Origin: Acidobacteriota bacterium
GTDB taxonomy: Bacteria > Acidobacteriota > Vicinamibacteria > Vicinamibacterales > 2-12-FULL-66-21
Direction of reading: 5' to 3'
DNA length: 64,000 nt
Assembly: GCA_016184105.1 (NCBI GenBank)
Contig: JACPDI010000008.1
Span: 1-64,000, forward strand
The notes under the pieces are model-generated. The model saw nothing but the letters and a program-made list of their open reading frames with translations, was not told the origin of the DNA and made no database searches. This document shows, piece after piece, positions 25,784-34,770 of this stretch. The position numbers and the translations under genes are program-made. How positions within the stretch are numbered: the stretch's first letter is position 1; every line of letters begins with the position of its first letter.

Positions 25784-26305
25784 TTATTGCCGGACGAGCT
25801 GCCCCCGCACGGCTCCCCCGGGGTTCACCGGCGTGTGCACGTTGAAATAGAACCCGGCCGGGTTCGCGACCATCGCATTGGCCACGTTGACCGGCACGTT
25901 GACGCCCGCCACACTGATGACCCCGCTACCGTTTGGCATCGAGATGCCCGTCGCCGGGGTCAGCCCCGTGTTGACCCGAACGCCGCCGGCGACGCCGGAA
26001 CCCCCTTCGTGGATGTGCGCCAGGATCGCCGTGCTCCCCGGGGGAAACCCCAGGAGCGAGGCGCTGAACGACGCGGTCGCGCTGGTGATCGCATCGGAAG
26101 CACCGCGCTGGACGTCCATCATGATCGTGACGCTGCCCAGGGCGCCCGATTCGGCGTTGCCGATCGGCGGCACTTCGTTCTGCGCGCTGAGCTGCGCGGT
26201 GAACACGATGGAGCCGGGGGACGGAGCCGTCGGCGAATCGCCGCCGCACCCGGCGGCGGCGGCCAGCAAGGCCGCGAGGGGTGCCAGGACTCGAAAACGG
26301 TGCAT
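25784..26305 (-). CDS. CHRD-domain lipoprotein
   Basis: A 173-residue exported lipoprotein. The signal ends at LAAAAGCGGDS, where the cysteine is the lipidation site. The rest is one CHRD domain: FTAQLSAQNEVPPI at the start, STAILAHIHEGGSG in the middle and GFYFNVHTPVNPGGAVRGQL at the end, all conserved landmarks. CHRD domains occur in chordin and in many secreted bacterial proteins; their biochemical role is unknown. AGGAG lies six bases before ATG 26305, which rejects the longer upstream start. Confidence 0.9.
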   Translation of the reverse strand: MHRFRVLAPLAALLAAAAGCGGDSPTAPSPGSIVFTAQLSAQNEVPPIGNAESGALGSVTIMMDVQRGASDAITSATASFSASLLGFPPGSTAILAHIHEGGSGVAGGVRVNTGLTPATGISMPNGSGVISVAGVNVPVNVANAMVANPAGFYFNVHTPVNPGGAVRGQLVRQ

Positions 26306-26386
26306 GTGCTTCTCCTTGCGCCGCGCACCCGCAAACACCATGCCCCGGAAATCGGCCTGAAAAGGCCCGAAGGCAGGCGGGCCGGC

Positions 26387-27217
26387 TTACCGCGCCGGTA
26401 AGGACTTACGGGCCGTGAAAAGGACGCGGCCCAGCGTGAACTGCAGCGATTCTCTTGGAACGCCGGTGACGAAGGGCCCGATGATCCAGCCAAGCCCGAA
26501 CGGGATGTCGCGCGAGAGCGAGATCGACTCGCATTGGACGTAGGCGCCGCCGTCGCCCTCGCCCACGCGCCAATACGTGTTCAGGCGCCACATGAAGCCG
26601 GTGTCGTTCTCAATCGGCTTCTCGTGTTCCTGCGCGGTGCCCGCTTCGGCAACTTCCGCGACGCGGGTGCTGCGGATCCGGCTGTAGGCCCGGGTCGAAT
26701 CGGGATGGAAGAATTCCGCCTCGCTCTCGGTGTCCAGCGTCACCGACAGCACCTTCTTCATGTGGAACCGCAGGAACAGGCGGAACCGCCGGCCGTCGCG
26801 CCAGAGCGTGCGCGATCGCTCGACGTGCGGCTTGAAGATCTCCGCGTGGCGATCGTAGTCCTGGAGCAGCGAGACGATCTCCGCTGCGCTCGCGCCCGGC
26901 ACGAACACCAGGCCCACCCAGTGGTGGATCATCCCGTCCGGCACGTCTTTCCCCGGCATCTCCAGGCGATCCATGAGCACCTCGCCCCGCCGCAACCGCG
27001 CCTCGGCGTCTTTCCGGCGCGCAGGGGGCAGCGTGTCGGTCCAGAAGAACGCCGTGCCGGACCGCACCTCCTCGTCCATGCGCGCCTCCGACAGGCGGAC
27101 GTACCGCTCGAAGGCCTCGCGGGTCTTCGGCCCGAGCTGCGCGGCAAAGACGGGCGCGCCCGCGGCGGCAATCGCGAACGCGCCAAACGCCGCAATCCAT
27201 CGCAGGCGCGCGCGCAT
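26387..27217 (-). CDS. Exported SRPBCC/START-like hypothetical protein
   Basis: A 276-residue protein with a signal peptide (RLRWIAAFGAFAIAAAGAPVFA). The mature part has the strand-rich layout of a START/SRPBCC ligand-binding fold: IHHWVGLVFVPGASAAEIVSLL, a middle meander with RFHMKKVLSVTLDTESEAEF, and a long C-terminal helix region (GLGWIIGPFVTGVPRESLQFTL). This family is common in Acidobacteriota and has no known ligand. ATG 27217 is preferred to an upstream ATG so that the signal peptide begins with basic residues. It is divergent from the MFS gene. Confidence 0.7.
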   Translation of the reverse strand: MRARLRWIAAFGAFAIAAAGAPVFAAQLGPKTREAFERYVRLSEARMDEEVRSGTAFFWTDTLPPARRKDAEARLRRGEVLMDRLEMPGKDVPDGMIHHWVGLVFVPGASAAEIVSLLQDYDRHAEIFKPHVERSRTLWRDGRRFRLFLRFHMKKVLSVTLDTESEAEFFHPDSTRAYSRIRSTRVAEVAEAGTAQEHEKPIENDTGFMWRLNTYWRVGEGDGGAYVQCESISLSRDIPFGLGWIIGPFVTGVPRESLQFTLGRVLFTARKSLPAR

Positions 27218-27255
27218 GGCAGCGCGTTGTTGCACTGCATTAGACTAACGCCGCT

Positions 27256-28527
27256 ATGGTCACCCCGTCGACACGTCCCGGCCCCACGCGCGCCTACCGC
27301 TGGCTGGTGCTGGCCTTCGTCAGCCTGGCGATGTTCGGCAACTACTATGCGTTCGACGCGCTGAACCCGGTCGGGCCGCTGCTCGAGTCGCAGCTCGGGT
27401 TCACCCAGGCGCAAATCGGGCTGCTCGACACCTCCTATAACATCGCCGCCCTCCTGGTGCTGCTCGCTGGGGGCGTCATCATCGACCGCGCCGGCACCAA
27501 GCGCGCGATGATCGCGTTCGGCGCGATCACGATGCTCGGTGCGTTCGTCATCGCCGTGGCATCAACGCCGATCGCGATGGCGGCTGGACGGTTCGTCATG
27601 GGCATCGGGGCCGAACCGCTCATCGTCGCGGCGACCACGGTGCTCGGCCGCTGGTTCAAGGGCAGAGAACTGGGGTTCGCGATGGGCGTGAACCTCATGA
27701 TTGCGAGGTTCGGGTCGGTCGCGGCCGACAACTCGCCCAACTTCGCCAGCGGCCTGTTCCACTCGTGGCAGCCGCCGCTGGTCCTCGCCGGTCTCATCGC
27801 ATCCACATGCCTGGTTGGCGGGATCATCTACGCGGTGCTGGAGCGGCGGGCGGAGCGCGAGTTCCCGCGCGACACGAGCGTGACGACAGACAAGCTCGTT
27901 CTGGCGGATCTCGTCCGCTTCGATCGCTCGTACTGGTACGTCGTCGGGCTGTGCGTGACGTTCTACTCCGCGATGTTCCCGTTCCGGCGGTTTGCGAACA
28001 TCTTCTTCGTCCACGCGCACGGCGTCTCGCCGGAGCAGGCGGCGTTCCTGAACGGCCTGCTGCCGCTGACGGCGATGTTTGCCACACCGCTCTTCGGCCT
28101 TCTCGTTGACAAGGTCGGCCGCCGCTCGCTGCTGATGACCGCGGGCTCGCTGCTGCTCTTCCCCGCCTTTCTGCTCATGGCGTACACACGGATGCCACTG
28201 TCGATCCCGGTGGCCCTGCTGGGTATCGCCTTCTCGCTCGTGCCGGCGATCCTGTGGCCGTCTGTCGCATATCTGGTGGATGAGAAGCGGCTGGGCACCG
28301 CGTACGCGCTCATGACGTTCTGCCAGCAGATTGGCTGGGGAGCGATGGCCTGGGCGATCGGCCGTGCGAACGACGCCTCGGCGGCCGGTGCGGACCATCC
28401 CGCCGGCTACGTGCCGGGCATGTGGATGTTCGCGGCGCTCGGGCTCATGGGGCTCTTCTTCTCGTTCCTGCTCTGGCGGTCCGAGAAAGGACCACGCGCG
28501 CACGGACTCGAAACGATCCGAAGCTGA
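27256..28527 (+). CDS. Major facilitator superfamily carrier, MFSD1-like
   Basis: A 423-residue carrier with 12 predicted helices. The first half shows GNYYAFDALNPVGPLL, then DRAGTKRA (motif A position) and GRWFKGRELGFAMGVNLMIARFGS, a segment shared with the MFSD1-like branch. The second half has FGLLVDKVGRRS, the repeat of motif A. MFSD1-like carriers transport dipeptides in animals, but the bacterial substrate is unknown. It is transcribed divergently from the START-like gene with 38 bases between, and no regulator lies near. Confidence 0.82.
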   Translation: MVTPSTRPGPTRAYRWLVLAFVSLAMFGNYYAFDALNPVGPLLESQLGFTQAQIGLLDTSYNIAALLVLLAGGVIIDRAGTKRAMIAFGAITMLGAFVIAVASTPIAMAAGRFVMGIGAEPLIVAATTVLGRWFKGRELGFAMGVNLMIARFGSVAADNSPNFASGLFHSWQPPLVLAGLIASTCLVGGIIYAVLERRAEREFPRDTSVTTDKLVLADLVRFDRSYWYVVGLCVTFYSAMFPFRRFANIFFVHAHGVSPEQAAFLNGLLPLTAMFATPLFGLLVDKVGRRSLLMTAGSLLLFPAFLLMAYTRMPLSIPVALLGIAFSLVPAILWPSVAYLVDEKRLGTAYALMTFCQQIGWGAMAWAIGRANDASAAGADHPAGYVPGMWMFAALGLMGLFFSFLLWRSEKGPRAHGLETIRS

Positions 28528-28548
28528 CGCTCGCGCCACAGCGGGTCG

Positions 28549-29902
28549 CTACCCACCGCCCTGCGTGACGGTGAAATCCATGCCCCCCACCCTGATTGTT
28601 CCGCTGCGCGCCGCGCCGGTGTTTGCGGCGGCGCGATAGCTCACCGCGCCCGACCCGGTGCCGCTCGCACCTGCGGTCACCGCGAGCCAGGCGACCGTCG
28701 ACGTGGCGGTCCACGCGCAGTTCGCCGCGGTGTCAACGTTGAAGCTGCCGGTGGTTTCCGCCGCGCCCAGCATCTGCGAAGTCGGCGCGATGGTGTACGT
28801 GCACGGCGGCGGCGCCCCGTCCTGCGAAATTGAGAACGCCTGTCCCGCGATCGTCAGGGTCGTCGCCCGCGCCGTGGTCGCGGCATTGGGATCGACGGTA
28901 AAGGAAACGGTGCCGCTGCCACTGCCAGTCGCACCAGACGTGATCCGCGCCCAGGCGTCGGCCGGGTTTGACACGGCCACCCACGCGCATCCCGTCCCCG
29001 TGGTGACTGACACGCTCCCGGTTCCGCCACCCGCGGCAATCTGCGCCGACATCGCGCTCAGCGAGTACGCGCATCCGGTCGACTGCTGGATCGTGAATGT
29101 CTGGCCGCCGGCGGTGATCGCCGCCGCTCGTCCCGGCCCGCTCGACGCGTTCACTGAAAACTGAATCGTGCCGCTGCCCGATCCTGCCGCGCCGGACGTG
29201 ATGCGCACCCACGGCTGCGAAGCGGACGCGGTCCAGGCGCAGCCGGCACGCGAAGTTCTGGCTCGACGGATCGATGCTGTACGTGCAGCCGGATGCCTGC
29301 GTCACGGTGAACACGTGCCCGTCCACCCGCAGAGTGCCGGCTCGCGTCGAGCCGGTGGTCCCATGGACCTCGTACGCCACCGCGCCGTTTCCGGTGCCTT
29401 GCGCACCCTCCACGATCGCGATCCAGCCGACGTCGCTGCGCGCCGCCCACGAGCACCGGGTGCTGCTCGCCGTGACGATAATCGTGCGCCGCTCTCCCGC
29501 CGGTGATACCGACTGGCTCGTCGGCGCCACCCCGAACACGCAGGGCGACGCCTCCTGCGAGATCGCCAACTGCTGCTCGCCAACGGTAATCGCTGCCCGC
29601 CGCTCCGACGGATCCCGGTTCGCGCTGACGCTGAATCCAACCTGCCCTTCACCCTGGCCGGCGGCCTGCGCCGCCAACTGGATCCAGTTTCCCGACGCCG
29701 ACGCGGACCAGGCGCACTCCCGGTTGGTGGTCACGGCGACGATGCCGTTTCCGCCTCCGGAACCAAACGCCGACGGCTGCGCCGCGGCGCTCAGCGGGCA
29801 CTTCGATGTGGAAGGCGCGGTAACAGACTGGGTAGAAGAGCCGCACGCCGCCGCCCCTGCGATCGCCAGCACGAACGGCACGATGGTCATAAACCGCCGC
29901 AT
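28549..29902 (-). pseudogene. BACON-repeat lipoprotein broken by a frameshift
   Basis: The N-terminus is a lipoprotein signal (AIAGAAACGSS) with AAGGA upstream of ATG 29902. Five BACON-like repeats of ~83 residues follow, each opening with C.(Y/F).(I/V) and carrying 'CAW.A......W..I' and 'GT..V.G..FTVTQ'. In repeat 3 the frame changes near 29249: CTYSIDPSSQNF is in one frame, while AGCAWTASASQPWVRITSG continues in another, and about 14 repeat residues are missing at the join. Without the deletion the protein would have about 450 residues. It is either a recent pseudogene or a sequencing/assembly fault in repetitive sequence. Confidence 0.75.
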
Positions 29903-30016
29903 ATCCGTCCTTGCGCGCAACGATCCGCGGCTCAGCTCGCCCACGCGTGTGTCTCTGGTTCAAGAAGCATTCCCCGGGTTTCCCGGCAAGATCCGGCTGC
30001 AATTCGCGCCGACTAC

Positions 30017-30291
30017 ATGGAGAAGGGGCTGGCGCCGTTGATTCGCCTGCTCCGAAGACACCCGGCGCGCGCTGACGCGACTTTTCAGGGGCTCGGCAGG
30101 GACCCGGCGGACGTGGGAATGCTGCTCGACGTGGACCGCGACATCGCGTGCCGCACAGGCCTGCACTGCGCGCCCCTCGTGCACGAGCAACTCCGCACGG
30201 CGGTCCGTTCAACACGGATGAGGAGGTCGCAACGACCATCGCCGGGGTGACAAAGATCGCCAGCCTCCACAGGCCGGCGGCGGGCCACTGA
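30017..30291 (+). pseudogene. C-terminal remnant of a cysteine desulfurase-family aminotransferase
   Basis: The first frame reads GLGRDPADVGMLLDVDRD followed by IACRTGLHCAPLVHEQL, matching the C-terminal domain of class V aminotransferases of the SufS-like group ('D.A.RTG..C.PL.H', with the catalytic-loop cysteine). After about 30196 the homology continues in another frame as GPFNTDEEVATTIAGVTKIA to a TGA at 30291. The PLP domain with its lysine is absent. A frameshift with a small deletion joins the two parts. The remnant abuts the HTH gene on the other strand. Confidence 0.65.
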
Positions 30292-30294
30292 GGC

Positions 30295-30654
30295 TCAGGC
30301 GATATCGCCCGCCAGCTTGCGCGACGCGATGCGGCCGGCGCGCGGCTCGAAAGCAGGGTCCGTCCGAGCCGTCGCCGGCTCCGTCCGCTCGGGACGTCCG
30401 CCGAGCCACGCCAGATCGGAGAAGATCTCGCAGAACTCGGCAACGACCTCGTCAGGGTCGAGCCCCACGGCGCTCGCGTAGCTCCGGACATACGCGCGAC
30501 TGTAAAGGCCGCCGGGCCAGCGCGTGCAGTCCCCTGCCTCCAGCGCGGCAAGCATGCTGCGATTGATCTTGGTCGCATCCGCGATGGCCTGGATGCTGAC
30601 GCCGCGCCGCTCCCGCTGATGCCGCAGCTTGTCGCCGAAATCCTGCGCCGTCAC
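30295..30654 (-). CDS. RodZ-type helix-turn-helix protein
   Basis: A 119-residue protein. Residues ~5-70 form an XRE/RodZ-like HTH: DFGDKLRHQRERRGVSIQAI, ADATKINRSMLAALEAGD and WPGGLYSRAYVRSYASAVGL are the landmarks of the RodZ N-terminal domain. The C-terminal part is disordered and charged; the membrane helix and beta domain of full RodZ are absent, so it is a soluble short form. GTG 30654 overlaps the stop of a 53-residue membrane-protein gene (GTGA), suggesting coupling; TTG 30657 is possible. Confidence 0.7.
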   Translation of the reverse strand: MTAQDFGDKLRHQRERRGVSIQAIADATKINRSMLAALEAGDCTRWPGGLYSRAYVRSYASAVGLDPDEVVAEFCEIFSDLAWLGGRPERTEPATARTDPAFEPRAGRIASRKLAGDIA

Positions 30655-30812
30655 CAAGTGTGCTCCTCGCCTCTCGCGCGGGCTTCCGCCAGCCACTGTC
30701 CGCTCACGGGCTCACTGCTGATGCCGGCTCCTCCACTTTTCCGCTTCCGCCATGCCGCGGCAACCGCCGCGACACACGCCACCGCGCCTGCCACAATCCA
30801 GAGTTTGATCAT
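30651..30812 (-). CDS. Small single-helix membrane protein
   Basis: A 53-residue frame from ATG 30812 to the TGA at 30651-30653. Residues 3-20 form a hydrophobic helix (KLWIVAGAVACVAAVAAAW) followed by RKRK, which would place the tail in the cytoplasm. The end is SGQWLAEARARGEEHTW. The stop overlaps the start of the RodZ-type HTH gene (GTGA), an arrangement expected for coupled genes. No ribosome site is obvious before ATG 30812. This is a prediction from frame, topology and coupling; no homologue is known to me. Confidence 0.5.
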   Translation of the reverse strand: MIKLWIVAGAVACVAAVAAAWRKRKSGGAGISSEPVSGQWLAEARARGEEHTW

Positions 30813-30976
30813 GCGAGTCGAAAAGGGAAATTGATGGCGGAACGAGGAGCAAGAACGGTTCCGCTGACGACGAGGCAGAAATTCGCGACATGTGGCCGTG
30901 CGAGCCGCGACGCGCGTCAGGCTGGATGGGTAAGACTTACGCGATTACACGGTCGCGCGTTCGGCGCGTAGAATTT
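30813..30976. other. Gene-free gap upstream of the M56 operon end
   Basis: About 160 bases between the small membrane gene and the M56 gene. A 45-codon plus-strand frame (ATG 30834) is present but has no recognisable domain and a low-complexity Arg/Thr sequence. No terminator or repeat was found. Confidence 0.4.
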
Positions 30977-31945
30977 TCACGGCAGATGCACGAGAGCTTC
31001 CGTGACTTCCTGAACGAAGGCCAGCGCCGCCGGCCACGGCATCGCGCCGATCGTCAGGGCCACCGCGACCACCGAGCACGCCGCGCGCGCCACGCTCACG
31101 GAACGGGCGTCCGATGCCGCGCCGCCGGCAATCAGTCGCCGCACGCGGTCGCCAACGGGATGACCGTCGTGAAACAGAGCGCAGCCGTAATCCGGCATTC
31201 GATTCCCGGCTGCCAGGCGCGCCACTTTGACGAGCGCGGACGCCAGCCTTGCCGCTTCCTTCTCGCACCCGCCCGCGGCCGCCGCGTCGGCTGAAAATTC
31301 CGCGGCCTGGTGCCATCGATCCTCGATTTCGCGCGCGCGCGCCGTCCAGGAGAGCACGTCCGGCGCGAACGCGAAGAGCCGCCTCTTCGCGTTGTCCCAC
31401 GAACGGTGATGAGCGATCTCGTGCGCGATAGCGGCGTTCAGCTCTTCCGCATCCAGCGCGGCGAGAACCTGCTCTGACACGTACAGGCGGGGGCGAACGA
31501 CACCGGCGAGCAGCATCACAGCGCCGGCGTCCGGAACGGCGAAGGCGGGAACGGGCGCGCCAGGATGGTCGATCGGTCGCGCGCCTGCCACGCACGCCCG
31601 AAGCGCCCGCGACGTCCGGCGAAGGGAGCGAACGCCGCGCATCATCGCCGCGCCCAGCAACAGCCCGCCGCCAATCGACAGGACCCGCGCGACCGCTCCC
31701 GTGGCTTCCTCCACGCCGCGCGGCTCCAGCCACATGTAGGCCGGAATCGCGAAGCCGGCCGTCGCAATCACGGACACCAGCAAGGGGAGGAAGCGCCAGA
31801 CAAGAAACGTCCGCGGGTGAGTCGATCCGGCAAACGACCGCTCTGCCGCCGCGTGAGACACCAGGAACCCCAGCGACGCGACCACGTTCACGGCGCAGAA
31901 CCATGCGAGCGCGACCTGGAGGCCGAACAGCATGTGCCCGATCAT
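30977..31945 (-). CDS. M56-family membrane metalloprotease (BlaR1-like)
   Basis: A 322-residue protein with about four membrane helices and a cytoplasmic zinc-protease domain carrying AAIAHEIAHHRSWDN, the HEXXH motif. Earlier LYVSEQVLAALDAEEL fits the BlaR1/MecR1 protease domain. The large extracellular penicillin-sensing domain of BlaR1 is absent, as in most M56 proteins of this phylum. It presumably cleaves or relieves the BlaI-like repressor encoded just upstream. Its start overlaps the repressor's stop by four bases (ATGA). Confidence 0.85.
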   Translation of the reverse strand: MIGHMLFGLQVALAWFCAVNVVASLGFLVSHAAAERSFAGSTHPRTFLVWRFLPLLVSVIATAGFAIPAYMWLEPRGVEEATGAVARVLSIGGGLLLGAAMMRGVRSLRRTSRALRACVAGARPIDHPGAPVPAFAVPDAGAVMLLAGVVRPRLYVSEQVLAALDAEELNAAIAHEIAHHRSWDNAKRRLFAFAPDVLSWTARAREIEDRWHQAAEFSADAAAAGGCEKEAARLASALVKVARLAAGNRMPDYGCALFHDGHPVGDRVRRLIAGGAASDARSVSVARAACSVVAVALTIGAMPWPAALAFVQEVTEALVHLP

Positions 31946-32301
31946 GGTGAAGAGTCCAGACTGCGCCGCTTCTCGCGGACGAATCGCTCCAGCTCGTCGA
32001 GCAGCTCGCGATCTTTCGCGCCGATGTCGTCCACGAGGTTGGACACGAGCTGCATCGCGAAGCGGTGCGCCGGCATTGCCGGGGAATACCGGTACGCCTT
32101 CCCTGCCTTGGCGCGCGCCAGGAATCCTTTCTTATAGAGGCGATCCAGCGTCGTCATGACCGTGGTGTAGGCCACCGTCTGCCGGAGCTGCTCGTGCACC
32201 TCGCGGACGGAGAGGTCCGACGCCGCGCGCCACACGACTTCCATCACGTCGCGCTCGAGCTTCCCGAGCCCCCGTCGCCAAAAGGTGAAGCGGAACGGCA
32301 C
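31942..32301 (-). CDS. BlaI/MecI/CopY-family transcriptional repressor
   Basis: A 119-residue winged-helix repressor. The landmarks are LGKLERDVMEVVWRAASDLS, VREVHEQLRQTVAYTTVMTT and LDRLYKKGFLARAKAGKAYR. The C-terminal helix (ELLDELERFVREKRRS) mediates dimerisation and contains the region cleaved in BlaI. It probably represses its own operon and is inactivated by the M56 protease. The start is GTG 32301, where the family N-terminus begins; longer frames add non-family sequence through a palindromic repeat. No TACA/TGTA-type operator was recognised upstream. Confidence 0.85.
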   Translation of the reverse strand: MPFRFTFWRRGLGKLERDVMEVVWRAASDLSVREVHEQLRQTVAYTTVMTTLDRLYKKGFLARAKAGKAYRYSPAMPAHRFAMQLVSNLVDDIGAKDRELLDELERFVREKRRSLDSSP

Positions 32302-32324
32302 GCGGAGAGTATAAGCGACGAGAG

Positions 32325-32388
32325 AATAAGGGGGACAGTCACACTTTCCTGGGCCGCCGCTTCGGAAAGTGTGACTGTCCCCCTTATT
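32325..32388. repeat. Perfect 25-bp inverted repeat (REP/MITE-like)
   Basis: The 25 bases at 32325-32349 (starting AATAAGGGGGACAGTC) and 32364-32388 are exact reverse complements around a 14-base GC-rich loop. The element lies between the divergent BlaI and sigma-54-activator genes. The core GGGGGACAGTCACACTTT is reminiscent of palindromes scattered in genomes with REP-associated tyrosine transposases, but no transposase is near. It might also bind a regulator of the divergent pair. Confidence 0.85.
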
Positions 32389-32412
32389 ACGTCCTCGGGC
32401 GCCGTGATCCCG

Positions 32413-32427
32413 GCAACAGAGTGTTGC
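32413..32427. promoter_or_regulatory. Possible operator palindrome upstream of the sigma-54 activator
   Basis: GCAACA-GAG-TGTTGC is a perfect 6-bp palindrome with a 3-base spacer, about 85 bases before the activator's ATG. The TGTTGC/GCAACA halves recur at the edges of the larger palindrome beyond the gene (34277-34313). This may be an autoregulatory site; short palindromes can also arise by chance. Confidence 0.3.
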
Positions 32428-32509
32428 AGCGCGCCGGCCCGTCCGCAGAAGCCCCCCATTCTCAATGGGTTGCCGGGCTGGCATAGACTTCCGATACGCC
32501 CCGGGCGGC

Positions 32510-34270
<1,761 letters not shown>

Positions 34271-34282
34271 ACATGTTGTTGC

Positions 34283-34303
34283 GCTGAAACGGGGCGTTTC
34301 AGC
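34283..34303 (+). promoter_or_regulatory. Probable upstream activator site of the respiratory operon
   Basis: GCTGAAACG-GGG-CGTTTCAGC is a perfect palindrome with 9-bp arms. It is flanked by GTTGC on the left and GCAAC on the right, which extend the symmetry. An extra half-site CGTTTCA lies at 34319-34325. The site is about 80-90 bases upstream of the -24/-12 promoter, a typical distance for an enhancer-binding protein, and lies just after the activator gene. Confidence 0.65.
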
Positions 34304-34374
34304 CCTCGCGCAACACTCCGTTTCATTCCTCCCCTCCTTCCCCGGCTTTCGGACGATTTCCGGCCGCTCCCATG

Positions 34375-34388
34375 GGCATGTTCGTTGC
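34375..34388 (+). promoter_or_regulatory. Sigma-54 (-24/-12) promoter of the cytochrome/oxidoreductase operon
   Basis: GG at 34375-34376 and GC at 34387-34388 are separated by exactly ten bases, the invariant sigma-54 spacing. The boxes read GGGCAT and TTGC, close to TGGCAC-N5-TTGC. Initiation would fall near 34399, leaving a short leader with CGGAG before the cytochrome ATG at 34415. The upstream palindrome and adjacent sigma-54 activator gene support this assignment. Confidence 0.65.
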
Positions 34389-34414
34389 CCCCCACACGTG
34401 CGGAGCTTTCATTC

Positions 34415-34762
34415 ATGACTACTCGTTCATGGGCGCCGGTCGCCGCCCTCGTTGCCGCGACCCTGGTCATCACCGGCGTCGCCTTCGCGGGCGGCGCGAA
34501 TCCAAATCGTGGCAAGTCGCTCTTCCGCACCGCCTGCAAGAGCTGCCACGTGCCGAAAGGCGCGGCCAAGGATCTGTCGCCGCTCACCAAGACGCAGGCG
34601 CAATGGGAGCGCGCGTTCAAGAAGGACGTCGCCAAGATGCTTCCGCGCGTGACGGAGAAGACCGGCCGGTTGCTGCTGCCGGCCGACGTCGCCGACATCC
34701 AGCACTTCCTCGTCTCTCATGCCGCGGACTCGGACCAGCCCGAGACGTGCGGCCTCAAGTAG
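34415..34762 (+). CDS. Periplasmic monohaem cytochrome c
   Basis: A 115-residue exported cytochrome. The signal peptide ends near VAFAGGA. A single haem site CKSCH follows at about residue 41, with GKSLFRTACKSCHVPKGA around it. The distal methionine is probably in AKMLPRVTEKTG, in a class I-like fold of about 90 residues. It could pass electrons to or from the molybdenum enzyme encoded downstream. The sigma-54 promoter lies just upstream and the DUF3373 gene follows after eight bases. Confidence 0.85.
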   Translation: MTTRSWAPVAALVAATLVITGVAFAGGANPNRGKSLFRTACKSCHVPKGAAKDLSPLTKTQAQWERAFKKDVAKMLPRVTEKTGRLLLPADVADIQHFLVSHAADSDQPETCGLK

Positions 34763-34770
34763 GAGGCGCG

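Noticed and set aside
30834-30971. A 45-codon plus-strand gene
   Set aside because: It has low-complexity Arg/Thr sequence, no domain and overlaps nothing that suggests coupling.
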